Shown: positions 35,095 to 44,100 of the stretch, piece after piece
Layout: every line of letters starts with the position of its first letter
How positions within the stretch are numbered: the stretch's first letter is position 1
NCBI GenBank assembly: GCA_020882975.1
Contig: JAHRFD010000008.1
Coordinates: 62,001-126,000, forward strand
Origin: Microcoleus sp. EPA2
Lineage (GTDB): Bacteria; Cyanobacteriota; Cyanobacteriia; Cyanobacteriales; Microcoleaceae
Direction of reading: 5' to 3'
DNA length: 64,000 nucleotides
Program-made: the position numbers and the translations under genes
Notes under the pieces: generated by a model
Database searches by the model: none
What the model was told of the DNA's origin: nothing
What the model saw: the letters and a program-made list of their open reading frames with translations, nothing else

Positions 35095-35652
35095 ATGAAT
35101 CCATTAAAACAGAGATTTTTCATTGCTTTGGTGCCACCTCTGGAGATTCAACAGCAGATTACTCAGATTAAAGAGTATTTTGCGGAAAACTACAACAGCC
35201 GCCGCGCTTTGCAGTCGCCACCGCACATCACGTTGCAACCTCCTTTTGAATGGGCTGTGGCGGATGTTCCCAAATTGGAGCAATGTTTGAAGGGGTTTGG
35301 TGCTGGGCGCTTACCAATTCCGATTACTCTCTCCGGTTTTGCTGCTTTTGCGCCCCGCGTCATTTATGTTGATGTTGTCAAATCGCCGGCATTGCTGGAA
35401 CTTCAAACAGATTTGATGAGTTATGTTGGGGAAAATTTGGGAATTGTCGATCGCGTTTCTCAGACTCGCTCTTTTGTACCGCATATGACTGTGGCGTTTA
35501 GCGATTTAACTAAGCCAAATTTTGATGCTGCTTGGTTGGAATTCAAAGAGCGATCGATCTTTTTTGAGTTTACTGCTGCGGAGTTGATTTTATTGATTCA
35601 TGATGGTAGTCAGTGGAATGTTGCTACTGAGTTTTTATTTTCGGGGAGTTAG
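35095..35652 (+). CDS. 2'-5' RNA ligase family (2H phosphoesterase) protein
   Basis: A 185-residue 2H phosphoesterase with the two catalytic motifs at His44-Ile-Thr46 (SPPHITLQPPF) and His130-Met-Thr132 (FVPHMTVAF). Family members open 2',3'-cyclic phosphates or ligate 2'-5' linkages; the physiological substrate is unknown. The ATG (MNPLKQRFFIALVPP) fits the family start. Confidence 0.9.
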   Translation: MNPLKQRFFIALVPPLEIQQQITQIKEYFAENYNSRRALQSPPHITLQPPFEWAVADVPKLEQCLKGFGAGRLPIPITLSGFAAFAPRVIYVDVVKSPALLELQTDLMSYVGENLGIVDRVSQTRSFVPHMTVAFSDLTKPNFDAAWLEFKERSIFFEFTAAELILLIHDGSQWNVATEFLFSGS

Positions 35653-35708
35653 ATTTAGGTCGATCGCACTTTGGGATAGCTGTGCTGGGAGCATCCCGAT
35701 TTTGCATA

Positions 35709-35773
35709 GGCGAAGCATGACCGCAGACAATTTATTAGCGAGAGACAGAGATTTACAGCGGTCATGCTTCGCC
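35709..35773. repeat. Palindromic element GGCGAAGCATGACCGC
   Basis: A perfect 16-bp inverted repeat with a 33-base loop. It probably belongs to a dispersed intergenic family and lies before the toxin-antitoxin cluster. Confidence 0.7.
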
Positions 35774-35909
35774 CCTACGAGTATATTTGCAAAACACAGA
35801 TGCACCCGCTGTGCTTCAGGTACTTTGGGAAGATAAGGGCGATGGCATTTCCCATAATTTTAAAAAGTTGCTATTATTTATTGATAATCCCACAAACTAG
35901 GAGATTAAG

Positions 35910-36143
35910 ATGCAAGTCAAAGATATGACAGTTGAGCAACTGAGGGACTTGATTCGGCACACCGTTGAACAGTGCTTGGAAGAATATTTGGGCGATGCTG
36001 ATGCAGGTTTAGAAGTTAAGGAAGAAGTCAAGCTGAAATTGTTAGAGTCAATGAAGCGGAAACAAGCAGGAGAAAGTAGCATGGAATCTGGGGAAGTTTA
36101 TCAAAAAATCGGCATGAAGGCGATCGCAATGCAGGGAAGATAA
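35910..36143 (+). CDS. Putative antitoxin-like small protein (orphan)
   Basis: A 77-residue acidic helical protein (MTVEQLRDLIRHTVEQCLEE, YLGDADAGLEVKEEVKLKLL). It resembles small proteins encoded before RelE/YafQ-type toxins in cyanobacteria. No toxin follows. It has a good AGGAG ribosome-binding site, and the upstream sequence shares the GGGAAGATAAGGGCGAT block with the two promoter copies further on. Its tail (GEVYQKIGMKAIAMQGR) may be out-of-family. Confidence 0.6.
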   Translation: MQVKDMTVEQLRDLIRHTVEQCLEEYLGDADAGLEVKEEVKLKLLESMKRKQAGESSMESGEVYQKIGMKAIAMQGR

Positions 36144-36213
36144 GGGCGATCGTACTTCCTTCGCTCCTAAATTGCTATAATGACAGTCAGCCAAAAATCT
36201 CAACATAAAGCCT
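36134..36213 (+). promoter_or_regulatory. Promoter block, copy A, of the antitoxin-toxin operon
   Basis: GGGAAGATAAGGGCGATCG is followed by an extended -10 element TTGCTATAAT (TATAAT at 36176-36181) about 33 bases before the ATG. A nearly identical block occurs at 36847-36929. Confidence 0.6.
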
Positions 36214-36444
36214 ATGTCTACTTATAGCGAGGTACTGAGTCAGGCTCAAAGTCTCACTCACCAAGAGCAACAGCAACTTTTAGAAGTATTGTCAGCTTTG
36301 ATGCGCGATCGGGAAACAACCCAAACTCAGGGTAGCAGTGAAAGATTGCCCAGGAAAAATCTAAAGAGATGGCGAGGTTTTTTACCTAAGCGTGTGGATG
36401 CTTTGGAATTCCAGTTGCAACTTAGAGCAGAATGGGATGATTAA
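36214..36444 (+). CDS. VapB-like antitoxin
   Basis: A 76-residue protein with an N-terminal helical segment (MSTYSEVLSQAQSLTHQEQQ) and a basic C-terminal half (RKNLKRWRGFLPKRVDALEF). It overlaps the PIN toxin start by eight bases, so it is the antitoxin of a type II module by position. It should repress its promoter. A degenerate paralog lies about 715 bp downstream. Confidence 0.75.
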   Translation: MSTYSEVLSQAQSLTHQEQQQLLEVLSALMRDRETTQTQGSSERLPRKNLKRWRGFLPKRVDALEFQLQLRAEWDD

Positions 36445-36823
36445 TAAATATCTTCTCGATACCAACATCCTGATTTACTACTTCAATGATGGGCCAGAAG
36501 TTCAGCCTATATTTGATGAAATTGAAGCTGGAGATGCAGAGGCACTTTACTGTCCGATTAGTTGGGTGGAGTTACTTTGTTACCCGGCATTGACAGAAGA
36601 ACAAGCGAATGAGATGCGAGAATTTTTGAGGCTTCTTAAGTGCGTATCATTGACAGAAGCAGTTTTAGATAGTGCAGCCCAAATTCGTAGAGATTATCGC
36701 TTGAAATTAGGTGATGGTGTAATTGCAGCTTGTGCTTTAGTTGAGGGATGTGTTTTGGTGACTCGCAATGCTAAGGATTTTAAGCGTGTTAATGGGTTAA
36801 CTATATTGAATCCATTTGATTAG
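36437..36823 (+). CDS. vapC: VapC family PIN-domain ribonuclease toxin
   Basis: A 128-residue, apparently complete PIN toxin. Acidic catalytic residues are seen in KYLLDTNILIYYF, PISWVELLCYPAL, KLGDGVIAACAL and LVTRNAKDFKRV. VapC toxins cleave RNA (often tRNA or rRNA) when not held by their antitoxin. The ATG lies within the antitoxin end, indicating coupling. It is the only intact toxin of the modules in the window. Confidence 0.88.
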   Translation: MINKYLLDTNILIYYFNDGPEVQPIFDEIEAGDAEALYCPISWVELLCYPALTEEQANEMREFLRLLKCVSLTEAVLDSAAQIRRDYRLKLGDGVIAACALVEGCVLVTRNAKDFKRVNGLTILNPFD

Positions 36824-36846
36824 GTAAAAGAAGGGGCGATCGCGCT

Positions 36847-36929
36847 TTGGGAAGATAAGGGCGATCGCATTTCCCTAGCTCCTAAATTGCTATAATGACA
36901 ATCAGCCCAAAAATCTTAATGCAGAGTCT
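36847..36929 (+). promoter_or_regulatory. Promoter block, copy B, duplicated
   Basis: It has the same GGGAAGATAAGGGCGATCGCATTTCCC-type block and TTGCTATAAT (-10 at 36891-36896) as copy A, with nearly the same spacing to the ATG. It drives a broken antitoxin paralog. Confidence 0.6.
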
Positions 36930-37141
36930 ATGTCTACTTACAGCACGGTACTGACTCAGGTTTTAAAACTTGCACCAGATGAGCAAATGCGACTCATCTC
37001 TGAATTATTTGCACATATTCGTCAACGCATGATTCTATCACCCAAGCGCAGTATTTTAGAATTAGACTGTTGTTGAATTAACTCCAGATATTGCTGAGAC
37101 AGCGGCACAACTGAGAGCAACTTACAAGAAGTTTGGGAGAA
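36930..37141 (+). pseudogene. Degenerate antitoxin fused to a PIN-toxin fragment
   Basis: The first 48 codons are an antitoxin of the cluster's type (MSTYSTVLTQVLKLAPDEQM, ending KRSILELDCC). A stop at 37074 follows. Across a frame change, the next 25 codons (VELTPDIAETAAQLRATYKK) are an internal piece of a PIN toxin. The expected antitoxin C-terminus and toxin N-terminus are missing, so a deletion joined the two genes. Confidence 0.65.
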
Positions 37142-37579
37142 GCTGCTAAAGAGATTTTGAGATCGCAAAAGTTAGCCGATGAGGAAACATGGTCAACTTT
37201 GATTGACATTTATCAAGGCAATCCCCTATGGTTGGAGTTGACTGCAACCCTGATTCGAGAGTTATTTGGGGGGAGAGTTGCGGAGTTTTTGCAGTGCGAA
37301 ATGCCGATTTTAGATGAAGGGTTGCAATTTCAATTATCTCAACCTTTTGGGCGTTTGACTGCGGCAGAGTTGGCGGTGATGGTTCACCTGGCTAATCAAG
37401 CTGAACCTGTTGCTGTGTCTCATTTTTTTAACCAAATACCGTTTTCGCCGTCTGAAATAGTTAATGCAGTGCGATCTCTGGGAAGTCGGTTTTTATTGGA
37501 TGCTGTAGAAGAGGAAAAGATAACTTTGTTTAGTTTGAATTCTGTGTTGAAACAGTATGTTATCTCTATGTCTATATAA
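37133..37579 (+). pseudogene. Fragment of a STAND (NB-ARC type) NTPase
   Basis: About 148 codons match the part after the nucleotide-binding domain of cyanobacterial NB-ARC/WD40 proteins (YQGNPLWLELTATLIRELFG, GRVAEFLQ, a winged-helix segment, then LFSLNSVLKQYV). The P-loop and the repeat domain are absent. It begins directly at the end of the PIN fragment, so it is part of the same rearranged scar. Confidence 0.65.
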
Positions 37580-37590
37580 CCGGATTTTTT

Positions 37591-37620
37591 TACCACAGAG
37601 GGCGCAGAGAACGCAGAGAG
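37591..37620. repeat. Dispersed CGCAGAG-type repeat
   Basis: A copy of the repeat at 4538-4567 (ACCACAGAGGGCGCAGAGAA) directly before the tandem arrays. Confidence 0.5.
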
Positions 37621-37621
37621 C

Positions 37622-37917
37622 GATGTCGCACGATCGAATATATATTGCCTGTAGGGGCGGGTTTTACAGATAATATTTGAGTCGGACAAAGCATCTAGAT
37701 AAACCCGCCCCCACCACATCGATGTCGCACGATCGCATAGATATTACCTGTAGGGGCGGGTTTTACAGATAATATTTGAGTCGGACAAAGCATCTAGATA
37801 AACCCGCCCCCACCACATCGATGTCGCACGATCGCATAGATATTACCTGTAGGGGCGGGTTTTACAGATAATATTTGAGTCGGACAAAGCATCTAGATAA
37901 ACCCGCCCCCACCACAC
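37622..37917. repeat. Three tandem 99-bp repeats
   Basis: Units begin at about 37622, 37721 and 37820 and are nearly identical. Each contains TGTAGGGGCGGGTTTTACAG and, 30 bases on, AAACCCGCCCCCACCACA, so each unit can fold as a hairpin. No open frame or spacer-like variation is seen. Confidence 0.92.
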
Positions 37918-37948
37918 CAATAACCCACATCAACCTTAATTTGGAATG

Positions 37949-38315
37949 GCGATTTGTCGTTGGGGGGGGGGCGGGTTTTTGAGGTTTGTCGATTTTTGTC
38001 ATTGATTTGTCGTTGGGGTGGGGCGGGTTTTTGAGATTGTCGATTTTTGTCATTAATGGTTGGTAAAACCCGCCCCTACAGCGATTTGTCGTTGGGGGGG
38101 CGGGTTTTTGAGGTTGGTCAATTTTTATCATTAATGGTTGGTAAAACCCGCCCCTACAGCGATTTGTCGTTGGGGGGGCGGGTTTTTGAGGTTGGTCAAT
38201 TTTTATCATTAATGGTTGGTAAAACCCGCCCCTACAGCGATTTGTCGTTGGGGGGGCGGGTTTTTGAGGTTGGTCAATTTTTATCATTAATGGTTGGTAA
38301 AACCCGCCCCTACAG
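37949..38315. repeat. Tandem 78-bp repeats (three full, two partial)
   Basis: Full units start at about 38081, 38159 and 38237, with two shorter diverged copies before them. Each holds GGGGGCGGGTTTTTGAGG and GGTAAAACCCGCCCCTACAG arms. The period is a multiple of three, so false long frames appear on both strands. The array ends just past the rca stop codon. Confidence 0.9.
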
Positions 38316-38319
38316 CCTT

Positions 38320-39597
38320 TTAACTATTCGGCCGCTGAATGATGGTTTCAACTACCCTGCGCTTGGCTTTTGGATCGATGCCTATTAGTCGCACGTATTC
38401 GCCACCGTGCTCCGCTAAACAAGTTTCCAAAGATGCAATCACTTGCTGTTCCTGTGCGCTTTGAATGGTGGCGCAACTTTGCCATGAACCTGTTTTAAAT
38501 CGGCGATTGTCTGCATATTCTATCCCGATTTTGCAGCCTCTTGTTAATAATTGTTGCACTTGTGCCAAGACTTCGGAACTGAGCCGCGAAACCTTACTGT
38601 TACTAACTTCGGCAACTGGTGCAGCATAGGCTTTATAATATTTAGATGATGGATCGTTTAATTGACTTTGAGTCGGAACTTCGGCGGGTGGTTTTTCCGG
38701 TGTTTTTAGATTGAACAACCGCGATTGGTTGTATTCATCGACTAAGCGCATTTCCTGAATCCGCTTTTGTTGGCCTACCATCAAACTGCCCATTTCTATT
38801 AAATGAGCGAGGCTGAAATTTGGGTTTTGAAAGCCGGGTGGTTCTTCCACACTGTTTACTAAACGCTTGGAAACTTTCTCGATTCCTATTTTGTGAATGA
38901 ACTCGCGAATCTGTTCGTCATAAATGCGCGATCGCAATGCACTGAAAAAGTCGATCGCCTGTTCGGAAAATTTATCCACCAACGCCACAATGTCGGCTTT
39001 CGATAAATTGTCAGACTCAAAAATGCCGCCCACAACCCCAATTTTATCATCGCGGCTCGGTTCCCAATAAAACTTCTCCATCCGCCCGTCGCGAATCAGT
39101 GGGGCGTACAGCGTGGCAAAGTCGTTTCCAGTCACAATAATCGGCACTCTATGCAAGGGAGTATCGTCATAACTTCCCGGTAACTGCACGTTATGTGGAT
39201 TGTCAGCAATATTCATCAGAGTGGCATTGACCATCTGAGTATTAACGGTATACTGAGTAGTGGAATCGAATCTGCCAGCACCAGCATCCAAATCATTAAT
39301 AAACACAGCGCACATTTCCCCGCGCACCCGAATTTGTTCCGCCGCTTCCCGATAGCGCAAGCGAATTAAACGCGAAGGATCTCCGGCATCGGGACTTTCT
39401 AATTCGCCTCCAGATATCATCACGGGTTCAAAACCCATGCGCCGAAAAACCAGTTCGCATTGAAATGTTTTGCCTTCTCCTTTGCGGCCGTGAATTCCCA
39501 ATATTAGGGGAACTCTCACACCTGGTAAATTTAAAAAATTCTTAGTGACGTGCACCGCAACTTTGTCGAGAAAACTAGGAGAAATGTAATAACTCAT
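38320..39597 (-). CDS. rca: Rubisco activase with C-terminal SSU-like domain
   Basis: A 425-residue protein. The AAA+ domain (about 1-290) has Walker A GRKGEGKT (37-44), Walker B region [15 protein letters not shown] and sensor IIVTGNDF. After a linker (about 295-335), the C-terminal domain (about 338-420: [20 protein letters not shown]...[22 protein letters not shown]) resembles the Rubisco small subunit repeats of CcmM. That tail is typical of cyanobacterial activases and recruits the enzyme to Rubisco in carboxysomes. It is transcribed divergently from argD. Confidence 0.95.
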   Translation of the reverse strand: MSYYISPSFLDKVAVHVTKNFLNLPGVRVPLILGIHGRKGEGKTFQCELVFRRMGFEPVMISGGELESPDAGDPSRLIRLRYREAAEQIRVRGEMCAVFINDLDAGAGRFDSTTQYTVNTQMVNATLMNIADNPHNVQLPGSYDDTPLHRVPIIVTGNDFATLYAPLIRDGRMEKFYWEPSRDDKIGVVGGIFESDNLSKADIVALVDKFSEQAIDFFSALRSRIYDEQIREFIHKIGIEKVSKRLVNSVEEPPGFQNPNFSLAHLIEMGSLMVGQQKRIQEMRLVDEYNQSRLFNLKTPEKPPAEVPTQSQLNDPSSKYYKAYAAPVAEVSNSKVSRLSSEVLAQVQQLLTRGCKIGIEYADNRRFKTGSWQSCATIQSAQEQQVIASLETCLAEHGGEYVRLIGIDPKAKRRVVETIIQRPNS

Positions 39598-39725
39598 CAG
39601 TAGATTTGTGGAAGATTAATTGCTTTTGCTGTTATGATTTTATGACAAAACTAACAGCCTACATCGTTAAACTGGATTTTTACCGTACAATCGAGACCTG
39701 CACATAATTTTTTAAGGAGCAATTC

Positions 39726-40994
39726 GTGAGTCCACAAACCTTACTAAAAGAACCCTTAGTCCAATCCGAAGCTAGTCCGTTTAGTTCCGAGAGCTTTGAT
39801 AAATATGTAATGACAACCTACGGGCGCTTTCAAATCGCCTTAGAACGGGGCGAAGGTTGCCGTGTTTGGGATACCCAAGGCCGCGAATATCTGGATTTTG
39901 TCGCTGGCATTGCGACTTGTACTCTGGGACACGCTCATCCGGCTCTAATTGAGGCTGTAACGAAGCAAATTCAAACGCTACACCACGTTTCTAACCTTTA
40001 TTATATTCCAGTACAGGGTGAGCTGGCACATTGGCTGGTAGACCATTCTTGTGCCGATCGCGTTTTCTTTTGCAACTCCGGCGCAGAAGCTAATGAAGCA
40101 GCGATTAAACTCGCCCGCAAGTATGCTCACGAAAAATTAAATATCTCTAATCCCACCATCATCACCGCCCATGCTAGTTTCCACGGGCGCACCCTGGCGA
40201 CAATTACTGCAACGGGACAGCCGAAATACCAAAAGGGTTTTAGTCCTCTGATGCCGGGGTTTCATTACGTGCCCTACAATGACATTGCTGCCCTGGAACA
40301 GGCGATCGCAGAACTGGACAAAGATGAACGCCAAGTAGCTGCCATTATGATGGAAGCGCTGCAAGGAGAAGGTGGAGTTCGCCCCGGTGATGTCGCTTAC
40401 TTCCAACGAATTCGGGAAATTTGCGACGAAAAAGGTATCTTGCTGATTCTCGATGAAGTGCAAGTCGGAATGGGACGCAGTGGTAAATATTGGGGCTACG
40501 AAAATCTCGGTATTGAGCCGGATATCTTTACTTCTGCTAAGGGCTTGGGTGGCGGTATCCCGATCGGCGCTATGATGTGCAAATCGAGCTGCGATGTATT
40601 TGAACCAGGAAGTCACGCTAGCACCTTCGGCGGCAATCCCTTTGCTTGTGCTGTGGCTTTGTGCGTTTGCCAAACTTTAGAACGGGAAAATATTCTCGAA
40701 AATGTGCAGCAACGCGGGGAACAGTTGAGAGATGGACTCAACAAGATGGCCGCCCAATATCCCAATTTAATCGCTGATGTGCGGGGCTGGGGGTTGATTA
40801 ATGGTCTGGAATTACAAGCTGATATCCCCCTCACATCCGCTGATATCGTGAAATCGGCGATCGCCGCTGGTGTGCTGTTAGTTCCCGCAGGACCGAAAGT
40901 GCTGAGGTTTGTGCCGCCACTGATTGTGACAGAGGCTGAAGTAGCCCAAGCTTTGGCAGCCGTCGAAAAAGCCCTTGCTTCCCAATCGGTTTAG
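39726..40994 (+). CDS. argD: Acetylornithine aminotransferase
   Basis: A 422-residue class III PLP aminotransferase. It makes N-acetylornithine from the semialdehyde in arginine synthesis, which also feeds cyanophycin. The lysine binding PLP is in FTSAKGLGGGIPIGAM. Other signatures are FFCNSGAEANEAAIKLARKYAH and LILDEVQVGMGRSGK. The GTG start has AAGGAG seven bases upstream. A clear terminator follows. Confidence 0.95.
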   Translation: MSPQTLLKEPLVQSEASPFSSESFDKYVMTTYGRFQIALERGEGCRVWDTQGREYLDFVAGIATCTLGHAHPALIEAVTKQIQTLHHVSNLYYIPVQGELAHWLVDHSCADRVFFCNSGAEANEAAIKLARKYAHEKLNISNPTIITAHASFHGRTLATITATGQPKYQKGFSPLMPGFHYVPYNDIAALEQAIAELDKDERQVAAIMMEALQGEGGVRPGDVAYFQRIREICDEKGILLILDEVQVGMGRSGKYWGYENLGIEPDIFTSAKGLGGGIPIGAMMCKSSCDVFEPGSHASTFGGNPFACAVALCVCQTLERENILENVQQRGEQLRDGLNKMAAQYPNLIADVRGWGLINGLELQADIPLTSADIVKSAIAAGVLLVPAGPKVLRFVPPLIVTEAEVAQALAAVEKALASQSV

Positions 40995-41058
40995 TAAATC
41001 GACTGTTGTTTGTAATAGCAACACCATTGAGTTGATTCGGAATTTGATAGTTTTGAGG

Positions 41059-41100
41059 GGCTTCTTCCCAGTCTTGCTAAGCTGGGGGAAGCCTTTGTTT
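41059..41100 (+). terminator. Terminator of argD
   Basis: GGCTTCTTCCCAG and CTGGGGGAAGCC form a near-perfect stem, followed by TTTGTTT, 64 bases after the argD stop. Confidence 0.8.
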
Positions 41101-41175
41101 ATATTTCCCGATTTCCTGATTTAATTGGCTGCACGGGGGAGTAATCCTATCGTTAATAGTTCGGCGGAATTCACG

Positions 41176-44100
41176 ATGGACGAACAGCGTCGCAAAACTG
41201 ATCTTAATATGCTCCGAGCGCTGCTGGAAAATCCTGGGGACTCAGGAACAGATTTGATTTTGAAGATTAACTCAAAGTCGATCGACTCTGAGTCTGTGGA
41301 AACGCTGTACTTAGAAGTGCCGCCACTGACACCAGAAGGTTTAGTCAAAGCGGCAAAATTTTTTCAGAGGGTGATTGCACCCTTAGAGCAAGCGCGGGAA
41401 AATGCTCAATTACCAGCCACCCCCCAAGCCTATCTCACTTTTTTAGCAGAAGTATTGCAGACAGTCAGCCGCAGCCCTGACTTGCACCAAGTCTACCCCC
41501 TGCTGAGAAATAATTTAGACAAACTTGACCAGAACTTCGCCCAACTACTGCGCCAGTGGGCTAGTTCGGTACTACCGGGGGCTACCTCCGTTGAGACAAG
41601 ACGCCTAGGCGCCCTGATTGGCAATTTGAGCAAGGCCATCGGGCGGTTTCCCCTGGGTAATAAGGCAAATAATTTGGAAATTGAAATAGCAGGTTATGAA
41701 ACAGTAGCTAAGGTGTTTACTCGCTCTTATTTTCCCCAAGATTGGGCGGTGCTGCAAAATAACCTGGGTAATGCTTACAGCGATCGCCTTAAGGGCGATC
41801 GGGCCCAAAATCTGGAACAGGCCATCGCTTGTTTTAAAAATGCTCTACAAGTTCGGACTCCCGAAAAGTACCCCGAACAGTGGGCGATGCTGCAAAACAA
41901 TCTGGGTAATGCTTACACCGATCGTCTCCGGGGAGATCCCGCAGATAATCAGGAGAAGGCGATCGATTGCTATCAAAATGCCTTGCAAGTCCGCACCCGC
42001 GAGATTTTCGGCGGAGAGTGGGCCAGCACTCAAAATAATCTCGGCCGCGCTTACAGTCGCCGACTCCGAGGAGACAGGGCCCAAAATTTGGAACTGGCGA
42101 TCGCTTGCTACTACAATGCCTTGCAAGTCTACAACCGCAAGTTGTCTCCCCGCCGCTGGGCCACAACTCAAAATAATTTGGCTAATGCTTATTGCGCTCG
42201 TCTACGGGGAAATCGAGCCGAAAACCTGGAATACGCTATCAACTGTTATCAAAGAGCTCTGGAAATACGGACTAGGGAAGGTTTTCCCGTTCAATGGGCG
42301 ACGACTCAAAGTAATTTGGGTAGGGTATTTATCGATCGCATCAAAGGTGACAGAATCGAAAATTTGGAAATGGCGATCGCCTGCTATCTTGATGCTTTAC
42401 AAGTTCATACTAGGCAAAAATTTCCCGAACGATGGGCGACACTACAAACTTACCTGGGCAAAGCCTACAGCCTACGAGTCAAAGGTGAAAAAGCTGACAA
42501 TATCGAATTAGTAATTAGTTGCTATCAAAATGCTTTGCTCTTTTGCAATCGCCAAAAGTTTCCTGAACGTTGGGCGATGTTGTGCGCTTACCTTGGCCGC
42601 GCTTTGAGCGAACATCTCAAAGGGGAAAGAAACCGCAATCTCAAAAGTGCGATCGCCTGCTATCAAAATGCTTTGAAAGTATACACTCGCAAAAACTCTC
42701 CAGAGCGTTGGGCGATGCTGCAAAACCATTTGGGTCAAGCTTTTTGTGAATTGACGGATACTGAAAGCTCATCTCACCTTCAAACGGCGATCGCCTGTTA
42801 TCACAATGCAGGCCAAGTCTACACTCGCGAAACTTATCCCCACCGCTGGGCTCAAACTTTGTTTTATTTGGGTCAGGCTCACCGACTTAACGGTCAATTG
42901 CTCCGAGCTTACAGTGTTTTTGCTGCTGCTGTCGATACTGTAGAATTCTTGCGCTGCGAAGCTACGGTTGATTTGTGTGATGCCGGCGATCGATCGATTC
43001 CCCAGAACCTAAAATTGACTCGCACCTGGACTCGACTCTACAAAGCCCTGGTACAAGTTTGCCTGGAACTGGGCGCAACTAAACCGGGCTATTATGCCAA
43101 AGCGCTGGAATACACAGAACGCCACAAAGCTCTGAATTTGGTAGAACTGCTGGTGAAATGCCAACTAACTCCTAAAGGCGACATCCCCCCAATCATTCGA
43201 GAGGAGTTGGAGTGCTTGCGACGGGAAATTATGGCCCAACAGCAGCACCAAGAACAGGGAGTTACTGATGGTGTTAGTGTCCTGATTTCCCCTGGGGATG
43301 ATAGCCAAGGTTTGAACGGTGGTTCCCTCTTGGGGAACTCGGATTGTACGCACCTCAATCAACTCTGGCAGCAGTTGGACGGGTTGATTGCTGGGGAAGT
43401 GGAGCCAAAAGACCCTTTCTTGAGTTTAGTTCGTAAAGTTCAACCGATCGGGTTTGAACAAATTCGGGAATTGTTACCGGATGACAATTGTGCTGCGGTA
43501 GTGTGGGCTAGTTTGGGGGAGGTATTGGTCGCTTTTGTGATTCTGAGTGATGCCCAATATCCCGCTGTACACGTATGTTCGACTAAAAATGCTTTGGATC
43601 TCGAAAATTGGATATTAGAGTACCATAGCGCTTATTCTGACCAAAAAGGTCGCTGGATCAATCAGCTCCAGGGTAGACTCAACCGCTTGGCCACTTTGCT
43701 GGAAATAGACCAAGTAGTTTCCCTGGTGCCGGAAAATTGCGATCGGCTAATTTTTGTACCACACCGATTTTTACACGGTTTGCCCCTCCACGGTTTGCCC
43801 CTGGGGATGGGAGAGTTATTTTTTGAGGGCGCGACAAATTCTAGGTTTCCCGGAGTCGATCGTACCGGTTCGGATTTGGATACCCTCATCGGTTCAGACT
43901 TTTCTCAAGGTTCGGCTTTTAGCAACCTACAACCACCTGGTACTTATTTGATCGATCGATTTGTCGGAGGAATTCGTTATGCTCCTACCTGTCAGCTATG
44001 GCGGTTGACACAAATTACCCGCAGCGCTGCTATTGGTAGATATCGACCCCGATTGCAGCAACTGGTAGCAGTTCCCAATTTTAATAAAGATGGTCTCTAC

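Noticed and set aside
37622-38315. Regular repeats that might be a CRISPR array
   Set aside because: Units of 99 and 78 bp are repeated whole, with no unique spacers and no cas genes nearby; the arms are palindromic mobile-repeat sequences.
38047-38388. Open frames on both strands across the 78-bp repeats
   Set aside because: They exist only because the repeat period is a multiple of three; the translation is a repeated artefact without start signals.
41771-42511. 246-codon alternative frame within the TPR region
   Set aside because: It mirrors the periodic TPR codons in another frame; the CHAT protein frame has the domain matches.
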